From Faecalicoccus sp. (lineage in GTDB: Bacteria; Bacillota_I; Bacilli_A; Erysipelotrichales; Erysipelotrichaceae): a DNA stretch of 22,761 nt. The notes under the pieces are model-generated. The model had not been told where the DNA came from. It worked only from the letters and a program-made list of their open reading frames with translations, and did no database searches. Of the stretch, positions 9,411-17,011 are shown piece by piece; position 1 is the stretch's first letter; every line of letters starts with the position of its first letter. Both the position numbers and the translations under genes were made by a program. The stretch covers positions 1 to 22,761 of the forward strand of contig JAGAWH010000100.1 of assembly GCA_017941505.1 (NCBI GenBank), in the 5' to 3' direction.

Positions 9411-9866
9411 TTATTTTTCTTTTGCCTGATTTAAAGCTGCAGTTACAGCCTCCACAAATTCATCATAGTTAATGGATGCTCCGCTGATCGCATCTATGCC
9501 ATCCAATGATCCGTTTTCTACTAACATCTGGGCATATTGATCGCAGGCTGCCAGTGCTTTCTGGGCTTTATTATAGTAATCACGGTTGGCAACATCGCCT
9601 TCCTTTTTACCGTAATTTTCATCCTTTAAGGTGCCATCCGGTTCATAAGTCTTAAATTCACAATCCGTAATCGCTCCATCCTTGATGGTGATGGTCACAA
9701 CGCCATATCCATTTCCTGCATCGGCTCCATCTTCATCTAAATTTTCATGCATCTCACTTTTTCCTTCATACACTCCATCTTTGTAGGAAGCAGAAGAAGA
9801 ACATCCGCAAAGCGTAAATGTAAAAATAGAAAAACATGTAAACAGTTTTATGATTTGTCTTTTCAT
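9411..9866 (-). CDS. FMN-binding domain lipoprotein, probably flavinylated
   Basis: From the ATG at 9866 the protein has 151 residues. A lipoprotein signal peptide ends in L-C-G-C (lipid Cys22), followed by one FMN-binding domain. DAISGAS (residues 125-131) matches the D-x-x-[ST]-G-A-[ST] motif in which ApbE attaches FMN covalently; Ser131 would be the acceptor. Such proteins are extracytoplasmic one- or two-electron carriers. An upstream in-frame start at 9944 would overlap the ATPase and bury the signal peptide. The start at 9866 has AAGGAGA upstream, overlapping the ATPase stop, so I chose it. No apbE is in the window. It could take electrons from or give electrons to the cytochrome b complex. 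Confidence 0.87.
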   Translation of the reverse strand: MKRQIIKLFTCFSIFTFTLCGCSSSASYKDGVYEGKSEMHENLDEDGADAGNGYGVVTITIKDGAITDCEFKTYEPDGTLKDENYGKKEGDVANRDYYNKAQKALAACDQYAQMLVENGSLDGIDAISGASINYDEFVEAVTAALNQAKEK

Positions 9867-9876
9867 GATATTCTCC

Positions 9877-10569
9877 TTAGTCATTGTATTGAATATGACC
9901 TGTAAAATGCTCATTGATCGTTTCTCGAACAAAACGTCCATCACGAAGAATCAAGGTACGCTGTGCCACATCGGCAACCTCCGGGTCATGAGTAACTACA
10001 ATTAATGTCGTACCTTCTTCATGCAGCTTTCTAAACAGGTCGATTACGATGGTCTCATTGGCTTCATCCAGATTTCCTGTCGGCTCATCGGCTAAGATAA
10101 TTTCCGGATAGTTGATTAAAGCACGCGCTACGCATAGACGCTGCTGCTCACCACCGGACATCTGCGAAGGAAGATGATTGGCACGGTCCGCAAGACCTAC
10201 TCTTTTTAAAGCCTCCATCGCTTCTTTTTCATCCGGAACGCTATGATAATATTGTGCAACCATGACATTTTCCAATGCCGTTAAATACCCAATCAAATAG
10301 AACTGCTGGAAAATCAATCCAATTTTATCACGTCTAATGATTGTCTGCTCCTTATTGGAAACCTTGGAAATATCCTTTCCATCCAGTAATACCTCTCCTT
10401 TTGTCGGTGTATCCATACAGCCGATAATATTCATCAAGGTGCTCTTACCGGAGCCGGATGGTCCCATGATTGCCAACCATTCTCCTTTTTCAACCTTCAT
10501 GTTGACATTGTCAAGGGCATGAAGATCGCCATATATTTTTGAAACATTTTTTAATTCAAGCTGATTCAT
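9877..10569 (-). CDS. ABC transporter ATP-binding protein of the P19-type iron system
   Basis: This 230-residue MacB/LolD-type ATPase has Walker A GPSGSGKS (residues 36-43), signature SGGEQ (138-142), Walker B ILADEPTGNLD (158-168) and the switch His in VTHD. It follows two MacB-like permeases, and its strong GGAGGAG ribosome site overlaps the stop of the second permease. The order FTR1, P19, DUF2318 protein, permease, permease, ATPase is that of the P19 iron-uptake loci known from Campylobacter jejuni and Bacteroidota/Proteobacteria relatives. The ATPase would power the two permeases. Its exact mechanical role in that system is unknown. Confidence 0.9.
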   Translation of the reverse strand: MNQLELKNVSKIYGDLHALDNVNMKVEKGEWLAIMGPSGSGKSTLMNIIGCMDTPTKGEVLLDGKDISKVSNKEQTIIRRDKIGLIFQQFYLIGYLTALENVMVAQYYHSVPDEKEAMEALKRVGLADRANHLPSQMSGGEQQRLCVARALINYPEIILADEPTGNLDEANETIVIDLFRKLHEEGTTLIVVTHDPEVADVAQRTLILRDGRFVRETINEHFTGHIQYND

Positions 10570-10583
10570 AAATATTACTCCTC

Positions 10584-11744
10584 CTATTCACCCTTTAATA
10601 CCAGCACCGGATCAATCTTTGTAGCCCCGCGAATCGGTAAAATACACGCAAGGGCGGTAACCGCAATGGATACAATCAGGGTAATCGGTATAAGCACCGG
10701 TCTAAAAGAAATTGAGCTGTTAAATACATTCATACTGACAAATTGGGCAAACGCAAAGCCTAATAAGCTTCCTAATATTCCGCCGATTCCTCCAAGCAGA
10801 ATACCTTCCCCCAGAAATTCGTGAACGATACTTGAATCCGAGGCACCCAATGCCTTACGTAAACCAATTTCCATACGTCTTTCGGTAACAACGGCTGTCA
10901 TTGTGGTTGCCACACAAATCATCGTTAAGGCAAGAACAATGATCGTCACCAATAGAACCAGAGCCTGCAGTTTGGATAAAACCGTGGTCTCGGATTGGGT
11001 AACACGCTTTACCAATTTGGAATGGACATGAGAGGCATTTTCATTAATGGTGTCATTATAAGCCTGTATTTTTTTACCGCTGGCCTTGATACTTAACTCC
11101 GCCACATCAAAGGAATCATTGATTTCAGTCAATGTTTCTATATCGGGAATTGTCATATAAATATATTTCTCTTCAGAACCTCCGGTACTTAAAATAGAGG
11201 TTACTTTCAGGGTAATCATATTATCAGGAATCACTTCCCCATTTTCCTGTGCTTGAAGAGCAGCAGCCGGTGTATAGGTAACAGTAACACTGCTTCCGAC
11301 TTTTAATCCATACGTTGCCGCAACCTCTTTTCCAACCATCAATTCTCCATCTTGGGCAGGCCATTGCCCATCTAATGCCCAATATGGATTGGTCTTCTGG
11401 GTTTGTTCCATATCAATGCCGGCTGCCATAACCGCCGTTTCGTTGATTCGCACGGTTTCATAACGGTAAGGAACAACACCTACAATATCCTCTTTGGCGA
11501 TCAGCTCTGTCGCTTCATTTAAATCTTCCATTGTGAAGCTTTCTTCTTTAGGAAGAATTAACATATTCGAACCATAGCTTCGAAATTGCGCACTCATCTG
11601 ACGCGGTACATCATAGTAAATCGTAATTAAACCGGAAAGAATCGCAGCACCCATCGCGATCGCAAGTAAGGCAATAATCATACGGGATCGTCTTCGAATT
11701 AAGGAGGCCGTGATCATGCGAAAAAACATTTTTCTTTTTGTCAT
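10584..11744 (-). CDS. MacB/FtsX-type ABC permease, second of the P19-system pair
   Basis: The 386-residue protein has an N-terminal helix (about 20-44), an extracytoplasmic MacB-like periplasmic core domain (about 45-255) and three C-terminal helices (about 258-285, 310-336, 349-371). YGSNMLILPKEE after the first helix parallels YGANITVVPKES in its neighbour, so the two are likely diverged duplicates that form a heterodimer. RMEIGLRKALGAS before the penultimate helices is typical of the FtsX family. It starts 9 bases after the neighbouring permease ends and is followed directly by the ATPase. Confidence 0.88.
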   Translation of the reverse strand: MTKRKMFFRMITASLIRRRSRMIIALLAIAMGAAILSGLITIYYDVPRQMSAQFRSYGSNMLILPKEESFTMEDLNEATELIAKEDIVGVVPYRYETVRINETAVMAAGIDMEQTQKTNPYWALDGQWPAQDGELMVGKEVAATYGLKVGSSVTVTYTPAAALQAQENGEVIPDNMITLKVTSILSTGGSEEKYIYMTIPDIETLTEINDSFDVAELSIKASGKKIQAYNDTINENASHVHSKLVKRVTQSETTVLSKLQALVLLVTIIVLALTMICVATTMTAVVTERRMEIGLRKALGASDSSIVHEFLGEGILLGGIGGILGSLLGFAFAQFVSMNVFNSSISFRPVLIPITLIVSIAVTALACILPIRGATKIDPVLVLKGE

Positions 11745-11753
11745 AGAATCCTC

Positions 11754-13052
11754 CTACTGCCGTCCGTGCAGAACCTCTGCCGGCTTTAAATGCATCAACA
11801 TTCGAATTGCCGGTAAAGAACCTGCAATCATCATCAAAATAATTAAAATCGCAACAATAGGAATGACCATAACACGCATATTGATGGCAGAACCAAATAC
11901 CGTTTGTCCGATAATCTGCGCAAAGCCAAATCCGGCCGCAAAGCCAATTACGCCGCCAATCAACGCCACGATCATCATCTGCGTTAAAATATTAGCGGTG
12001 ATGGCGCTGTTCTGGGCACCCAATGCCTTCAACAATCCAATTTCCTTACTTCTTTCCATCACACTGGCCGTTACCAGATTACTGATACCCAGCGCCGCAC
12101 CTACCATGCTTAAGATCGTAATCAAGATCATCAACAGCTGTGTTTTCTCTAAGATGGCTCCTTCTGAGTCGGCAATCTGACGAACCGGAGCAGCCACCGA
12201 ATCGGTAATCACTTCCTGAATCTGATAGGCAATGGAGCTGGCATAGGCTGTACAATACCATGTCTCATATTGGGAAACGGTTAAAGATCCCGGATCCTTT
12301 GCGGCCTTTTCAGACAATTCATTGTCCGGTGTTGTGATGGCACTGACTTCAATGCTGTCAACCTTTCCTTCTTTATCTGCCAAAGCCTGAGCGGTATTTA
12401 ACGGTACAAAGATCTGTTCATCTTCATCCCCGCCGGCATCAAAGATTCCAACCACACGGATATTTAGCGTCTGGGCCGATCCTTTTACAGTAATCGTATC
12501 GCCTGCCTTGATATTGTGCTTTTCGGCAAAGCTGACTCCGACCATGGCGCAGTTTTCATCTTCTTCTCTTTGTTCATCCAGCCAGCTGCCCTCTTTTAGA
12601 TCCCACCAGCTTCTAAGTGTCGCAATTCCCGAGTCCAGACTTTCACCTGTCGGCAGATCCATATGGTGGTTAAACCAGCTGCCAACCACATTCACATCAT
12701 CCCCGGAAACCTTTGCGTTAACCGTTAAAAACGGCGTATAATCCACGATATTAAAAGCCCAGAAAATCGTCTTAATATTACCTAACTCATCTTCTCTAAG
12801 ATAAGCGGTCTTATCATCGTCACCTTCTACATCATACAGCTCATCCACAATGGAAGACTCTTTAGGTACAACAGTAATATTGGCACCATATGTTTTTAAC
12901 TCCTGGTTAATCTTATCGCCGACATCCATCATGACCGACAACATCGCCGTCGCCAGTGAAGTACCTAAGGCAACCGTAAAGGCAATCATTGCCATTTTCT
13001 TCCATTGTCTGGTAAGCGCACCCTTAATAATTCTAAAAAACATGACACTCAC
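11754..13052 (-). CDS. MacB/FtsX-type ABC permease, first of the P19-system pair
   Basis: The 432-residue permease has an N-terminal helix (about 16-38), an extracytoplasmic core domain (about 40-300) rich in acidic residues, and three C-terminal helices (about 307-332, 355-385, 396-421). The FtsX-type segment RSKEIGLLKALGAQ is present. Acidic runs such as EGDDDKT and EEDEN in the outward domain could attract cations; this is inference. It starts three bases after the DUF2318 gene and is paired with the next permease and ATPase. Confidence 0.88.
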   Translation of the reverse strand: MSVMFFRIIKGALTRQWKKMAMIAFTVALGTSLATAMLSVMMDVGDKINQELKTYGANITVVPKESSIVDELYDVEGDDDKTAYLREDELGNIKTIFWAFNIVDYTPFLTVNAKVSGDDVNVVGSWFNHHMDLPTGESLDSGIATLRSWWDLKEGSWLDEQREEDENCAMVGVSFAEKHNIKAGDTITVKGSAQTLNIRVVGIFDAGGDEDEQIFVPLNTAQALADKEGKVDSIEVSAITTPDNELSEKAAKDPGSLTVSQYETWYCTAYASSIAYQIQEVITDSVAAPVRQIADSEGAILEKTQLLMILITILSMVGAALGISNLVTASVMERSKEIGLLKALGAQNSAITANILTQMMIVALIGGVIGFAAGFGFAQIIGQTVFGSAINMRVMVIPIVAILIILMMIAGSLPAIRMLMHLKPAEVLHGRQ

Positions 13053-13055
13053 CTC

Positions 13056-14309
13056 TTATTTAAAATCACTTTCATGTTCGATCAATCCTTCAATCGAAAC
13101 CTTAATATATCCATCCGAAACAGAATATGGGATAACCTTTGGATTACAGCCTCCCTTAAATCCAATGGTATTAATATTCATTACAACATCGCACAGCTTG
13201 CACACAACCTGGCCATCCTTCTCGTAATATCCTGTTTCACCACAGATATCACAGGCATCTAAACCCACACCATAGGAAGAAGAATTTGGCTTTTTAATGA
13301 TAATAAAGCGAATCTCTTTGCCATTGTAGTCATAGGCAAATCGATGCAGATGTCCATCCGATACCTGTTCAAAAGAAACACAGACATCCTCATCCGTGAT
13401 TTGTGCTGCATCCTCAATCGGAGAGAGCTGCACCTCTCGGTTGTCATAGGCTTTAATCACTGTCATATTGAGTACAACCATCAACAGACAGGCCGTGGCT
13501 GCTGCACACCAGCGGCGACGTTTTCTCCATTTGGCAATGATCTTACGATGCTCCGCCGGATTGCGATATGGTTCATTGACATGTAAGCCGCGTTTGAACA
13601 AAGTAAACACCATCCATATGGCAAGGATCATCATGGCATAGACAAACAATTCCTTATGATTGGTTGTGAATTTTGAAATTAAGAACAACGTATGATTATT
13701 GACAATAATTCTGCGTGATAGAAGTCCTGATAACAAGCTTGCCAGAAAACGCAGTGAAACAATAAACATACTGATATATAATCCCGTCTTACGATGGCTT
13801 TCATCCAAAGCAGAGGCAACATGGCGAACCGCAAAGAATACCAGCAAATCCAGAACAAAGCCGGTAATAAAGCCGATAAAACGATATAGATAATCGGTTG
13901 ACAATACTTCCTGTCCATTAAGGATAAAAGTATATGGATACGCCAATACCTCCGGCAGATAGTACAAAGTCGATGCGATCGACATCAAGCCTAAAGTTAT
14001 TACCTCGATATAGGAAACATATTTTCCCAGCTTCTTATTCAGCTTTGGGATTCTTACCACAAAGAATATAACCAGCGAAGTAAAGAAAATCGCAAAGTAT
14101 CGAAAGTTGAAGAGAATCGTATTGATTAAATTGGTTGTATTCTTCATATAAGAAATAAAAGCAGACGCAAAAATACCGACTCCAGCCAGAATATAGTAGA
14201 GCCTGCGTTCCTTTTTTTCATAAGAATTCTGGACAAAGGCAAATATCAATCCCAAAAATATGGCCAGAACAATCAACTGTTCGCTTGTTTGAACCAGATA
14301 TTTTAACAT
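13056..14309 (-). CDS. DUF2318-type Fe-S membrane protein of the P19 iron system
   Basis: The 417-residue protein has about seven or eight membrane helices in residues 10-285, then a C-terminal extracytoplasmic domain. In that domain Cys353-x2-Cys356 and Cys370-x2-Cys373, with a further Cys388, match the cysteine-rich DUF2318 domain, which is thought to bind a metal or Fe-S cluster. His320 and His322 lie just before it. Proteins of this type sit beside P19 and FTR1 in iron-uptake loci and may handle electrons or iron at the membrane. The start has a GGAGGG ribosome site. A strong hairpin separates this gene from the P19 gene upstream. Confidence 0.85.
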   Translation of the reverse strand: MLKYLVQTSEQLIVLAIFLGLIFAFVQNSYEKKERRLYYILAGVGIFASAFISYMKNTTNLINTILFNFRYFAIFFTSLVIFFVVRIPKLNKKLGKYVSYIEVITLGLMSIASTLYYLPEVLAYPYTFILNGQEVLSTDYLYRFIGFITGFVLDLLVFFAVRHVASALDESHRKTGLYISMFIVSLRFLASLLSGLLSRRIIVNNHTLFLISKFTTNHKELFVYAMMILAIWMVFTLFKRGLHVNEPYRNPAEHRKIIAKWRKRRRWCAAATACLLMVVLNMTVIKAYDNREVQLSPIEDAAQITDEDVCVSFEQVSDGHLHRFAYDYNGKEIRFIIIKKPNSSSYGVGLDACDICGETGYYEKDGQVVCKLCDVVMNINTIGFKGGCNPKVIPYSVSDGYIKVSIEGLIEHESDFK

Positions 14310-14338
14310 TTACAAACCCTCCATAAAACGCACAAAGT

Positions 14339-14360
14339 GATGCGCCTTTTGGGGCGCATC
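14339..14360 (-). other. Strong intercistronic hairpin between the P19 and DUF2318 genes
   Basis: On the minus strand GATGCGCC pairs perfectly with GGCGCATC around the six-base loop CCAAAA. No U-tract follows directly, so it is not a standard terminator. It may protect the upstream P19 message from 3' decay or mark a processing point, giving more P19 than downstream transporter. Confidence 0.6.
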
Positions 14361-14377
14361 AACAACGTACGTTATAA

Positions 14378-15001
14378 TTACTTTTCTAACGGTGTGTAGT
14401 CCCAGCCTTCAAATGTGTAAGATAACTTACCATCTTTGAAGTGATCTTCTAACAATCCACCCGGACCTGTTTCAGAATCGCTGTGGATCAAATAAGTTCC
14501 ATCCTGGAAGCTGAAGTCAAATTTAACGTTGTAAGTTCCTGCATCAGGAAGCGCGATGTTAGCACCATAGTGAGGTCCATCGGATGCGCTCATCGGCATC
14601 ATTGTACCGGAAGCTACTGTGTCGCCTGCTTCATTTGTTACTGTGTATTCCACTGTCATATAAGGAATCCAGTCACCAACACCAAAGCCTAAGTCGTTTT
14701 CCAATGCGGAAACATCAGCTTCTAAATGGATGTCGAAGTCTTCAAAGTTTTCCTGTCCCGGAGCCATTGGAACTGCCTGGAAGTAAACTGCGGACAAGTT
14801 GATGAAATCTAATTTTTCATCCTCGAAAATTGGATACTCAGTGAAACCTGCTGCATCACCCGGAGCAGCTGCAGTTGTTTCTTCTGAGGAATCTTCAGCT
14901 GCTGCATCATCAGCTCCACTTGAAGATTGTGAGCCGCATCCTGCTAAGCCGAAAATCATCGCACCAGAAAGTAACATTGCGGATAATTTCTTGAAATTCA
15001 T
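14378..15001 (-). CDS. P19/Tp34-family iron-binding lipoprotein
   Basis: This 207-residue protein has a lipoprotein signal (LAGC, lipid Cys22), an Ala/Glu/Asp-rich linker to about residue 50 and a P19-type beta domain. Metal ligands known in Campylobacter P19 can be placed by pattern. H-x-E is His92/Glu94. The M-x3-D-x2-H set is Met137/Asp141/His144. The late histidine is His173 in HSDSETG. P19 binds copper and iron and acts with FTR1 in iron uptake. It lies directly after the FTR1 gene, with a strong AAGGAGG ribosome site. Hairpins lie on both sides of the gene. In a Gram-positive cell it would be tethered to the outer face of the membrane. Confidence 0.92.
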   Translation of the reverse strand: MNFKKLSAMLLSGAMIFGLAGCGSQSSSGADDAAAEDSSEETTAAAPGDAAGFTEYPIFEDEKLDFINLSAVYFQAVPMAPGQENFEDFDIHLEADVSALENDLGFGVGDWIPYMTVEYTVTNEAGDTVASGTMMPMSASDGPHYGANIALPDAGTYNVKFDFSFQDGTYLIHSDSETGPGGLLEDHFKDGKLSYTFEGWDYTPLEK

Positions 15002-15046
15002 GATTCTCCTCCTTCTAAACTAGTAAATCAAATGAATTTATATGGA

Positions 15047-15060
15047 GCAGATAAATCTGC
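15047..15060 (-). other. Small palindromic hairpin between the FTR1 and P19 genes
   Basis: GCAGA and TCTGC form a perfect 5-bp stem around a four-base loop in the 71-base gap between the genes. There is no U-tract. With the stronger hairpin at 14339-14360 it brackets the P19 message. A processing or stabilising role is only a guess. Confidence 0.4.
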
Positions 15061-15072
15061 ATTCCACCTATT

Positions 15073-16311
15073 TTAAGCTGCTGCTTCCGCTTTAAGCTTC
15101 TTACTACGCTTTTTGTGGATCACATAGCTTGCGATCAAGGCAATAGTCAGAATAATCTGCGGAACAACTGTTTCCACACATGGATAGATACCCAATACCT
15201 CTAAGAATTGATTGGATGGAATCCATGGAATCGGCGTCATCGAAATAACGTCACCTTCAATTAGCTCTTTAATACCGGAGCCTAAGAAGGATACGGCCAT
15301 GATGGACATAAAGATACTTGTTACGGTAAAGAATGGCTTTAACGGTAAGCGTACGCTGAAGTAGCGAACGGCAATATATACCAATACAAGCACAATGGCT
15401 GCCGCAATAAATCCTGCCCAAATCATCGTTTTTGAATTGGCTTTATCAGCAAGTAACGGCTGATAGAATAAGATTACCTCGGCCCCTTCTCTAAATACCG
15501 CAAGGAATGCGGTAAAGCCTAAGGTGTTCAAATTTCCTTTTTCAACACCGGCCTGCACCTGACCTTCAATATACTTATTCCATGCTTCCGCTTCGGATTT
15601 GGAAATCATCCAGTTGCTGACATAAATCAATACAACAACCGCAAGCAAGGCGGTTACACCTTCGATAATTTCCTGGGAAGCGCTGTTTGCCAGCTTAAAC
15701 TGATACAACAGCCATGCGGCAATAAAGCTTGCCACAATCGCAAGAATCGATCCGATATAAACCGGTCCCAGTTTGTCCTGGTGTCCTGTCTTTACCAGAT
15801 AGGCAATGATGGCACCTACAATTAAGATTGCCTCCAAGCCTTCTCTCAATAAAATTGAGAAGCAGGCTATAAAAGTAGCCCAGCCGCTGGATGAAGCCTC
15901 TCCTGTCTTGCCATCCAGAATATTTGCATCTTCTCGAAGCATATTTTCCAGCTTGGTAATTTCAGCTCGTACTGATTCTTTTCCGGCATCATTCTTAATC
16001 ACTGTCTTGCAGGCACTGAATTGAAGCTCCATTTCTGATTTTCTTGCTCCGGATATATATCCCATCGCAACCCTCTCAAAGCCGGTCACCTCATAGTAGC
16101 CATAATATGCATCGTTGATTCCGGCGTATGCTTTTTCTAAATCACCCTGCTCATAAGCGGTATAAGCGTCTTCCAGAACAACTTCCATCGCATCTACGAC
16201 TTCATTCCAGTTTGCATATTTACTATCGGCATGTACGGTAAAGCCGGTGGATGCCAAAACAGCAGATAAGGCAAAGAACAATGCGAAAAGAGTTCTTTTA
16301 ATTTTTTTCAT
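15073..16311 (-). CDS. FTR1-family iron permease
   Basis: The 412-residue protein starts with a signal peptide (cleavage near VHA-DS, residue 29). A helical extracytoplasmic domain follows (about 30-140), then the FTR1 membrane domain with seven or so helices. The two iron-transport motifs R-E-G-x-E are intact: REGLE (156-160) and REGAE (274-278). FTR1 permeases move ferric iron, usually after oxidation of ferrous iron by a partner; here the P19 lipoprotein takes the partner position. It is the first gene of the cluster, with an AAGGGAG ribosome site and a promoter overlapped by DtxR-like palindromes. It may be named efeU or ftrC in other species, but I give no symbol. Confidence 0.93.
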   Translation of the reverse strand: MKKIKRTLFALFFALSAVLASTGFTVHADSKYANWNEVVDAMEVVLEDAYTAYEQGDLEKAYAGINDAYYGYYEVTGFERVAMGYISGARKSEMELQFSACKTVIKNDAGKESVRAEITKLENMLREDANILDGKTGEASSSGWATFIACFSILLREGLEAILIVGAIIAYLVKTGHQDKLGPVYIGSILAIVASFIAAWLLYQFKLANSASQEIIEGVTALLAVVVLIYVSNWMISKSEAEAWNKYIEGQVQAGVEKGNLNTLGFTAFLAVFREGAEVILFYQPLLADKANSKTMIWAGFIAAAIVLVLVYIAVRYFSVRLPLKPFFTVTSIFMSIMAVSFLGSGIKELIEGDVISMTPIPWIPSNQFLEVLGIYPCVETVVPQIILTIALIASYVIHKKRSKKLKAEAAA

Positions 16312-16343
16312 AATCTCCCTTCACTTTTCTAAATAAATGTAGT

Positions 16344-16400
16344 ACATAAATGTTAGTTCTATCTAACTAACCACATAAATGTTAGCATCGACTAACCTAA
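16344..16400. promoter_or_regulatory. Twin palindromic operators, DtxR/IdeR-like
   Basis: Two copies of GTTAG-N6-CTAAC lie at 16352-16367 and 16381-16396, each preceded by the same bases, so ACATAAATGTTAG is a direct repeat (16344-16356 and 16373-16385) with a 29-base period. On the minus strand the second copy begins TTAGGTTAG, the half-site of the DtxR/IdeR consensus (TTAGGTTAG-S-CTAACCTAA), though the spacing differs from the classical box. They overlap the FTR1 promoter, so iron-dependent repression is likely. The regulator gene is not in the window, and Fur-type control looks less likely. Confidence 0.65.
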
Positions 16401-16407
16401 TTGTCTA
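16379..16407 (-). promoter_or_regulatory. Promoter of the FTR1-P19 iron/redox cluster
   Basis: On the minus strand TAGACA (16402-16407) and TAACAT (16379-16384) are spaced by 17 bases. The -10 lies in the second palindrome and the spacer covers the rest of it, so a bound repressor would block RNA polymerase. Start near 16372 gives a leader of about 60 bases containing the first palindrome. The -10 matches consensus at only four of six bases. Confidence 0.5.
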
Positions 16408-16491
16408 GTTATTTCTTGATTATTTTTGTGTTAGGAAATGAAAGAATTTGGAATAAGATAATGAAGATTTAAGACGTAAATGGAGATTGAT

Positions 16492-17004
16492 ATGAATAAA
16501 TGGATATACATAATGATTCTTTTTCTTGGGATTACAGGCTGTTCAAAAGAAATGACATCCTCACAAAACGTTTCTTCAACGCAGGAAACCACAATCATGG
16601 ATACCCCTGCATTTTATGTTTATGATGGCGATGGAAATAAAATCAGCCTTCAGAATATAAATAACTCAGTCATAATCAATTTCTGGGCCAGCTGGTGCCC
16701 CGGATGTCAAGAAGAAATGGATTCTTTTCAAAAGGCATTTGAAAACAATAAAGACATATCCTTTATGATGGTCAATGTCACGGATGGAGATATGGAAACA
16801 AAAGAAAGTGCCCTTCATTATATGGAGGAAAAGAAATATACCTTCCCTATTTATTTCGATCAAGACGGAAGCGCTGTCCGTGCCTTTGAAATCGATGCGA
16901 TTCCGGTTACTGTATGTATTGACAAAAGCGGAGACATCCATGCCATCTATTATGGCGGAATCAGCGATGAAAAGCTTCAAAACGAAATAAAGAACCTCAA
17001 ATGA
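16492..17004 (+). CDS. TlpA/ResA-like thioredoxin-fold lipoprotein
   Basis: From the ATG at 16492 the protein has 170 residues: a lipoprotein signal ending ITGC (Cys17), a short linker and a thioredoxin fold with WASWCPGC (Cys69, Cys72). IDAIPVTVCID carries the cis-proline loop. Such proteins reduce or exchange disulfides on the outer face of the membrane, for instance in cytochrome or metalloprotein maturation. The in-frame ATG at 16480 has no ribosome site, whereas GGAG lies 6 bases before 16492. It is divergent from the FTR1 gene and shares the operator region. P19 loci in Campylobacter also carry thioredoxin-like genes, so a role in keeping DUF2318 or other cysteines reduced is plausible. 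Confidence 0.88.
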   Translation: MNKWIYIMILFLGITGCSKEMTSSQNVSSTQETTIMDTPAFYVYDGDGNKISLQNINNSVIINFWASWCPGCQEEMDSFQKAFENNKDISFMMVNVTDGDMETKESALHYMEEKKYTFPIYFDQDGSAVRAFEIDAIPVTVCIDKSGDIHAIYYGGISDEKLQNEIKNLK

Positions 17005-17011
17005 GGTTCTT
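16990..17011. terminator. Shared terminator hairpin between convergent genes
   Basis: AAGAACCTC (16990-16998) and GAGGTTCTT (17003-17011) form a perfect 9-bp stem with a four-base loop. The TlpA-like gene's stop is inside it and the glutathione reductase stop overlaps its edge. The minus direction continues with a T-rich tail, so it works best for the reductase operon; the plus direction has no T-run. Confidence 0.7.

Noticed and set aside
9867..9944. N-terminal extension of the FMN lipoprotein
   Set aside because: It would overlap the ATPase gene, lacks a ribosome site and would put 26 residues in front of a clear lipoprotein signal.
11710..12180. 156-residue plus-strand reading frame opposite a permease gene
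   Set aside because: It is the antisense shadow of a well-supported FtsX-type permease; its Ile/Ala-rich translation is what antisense of hydrophobic helices gives.
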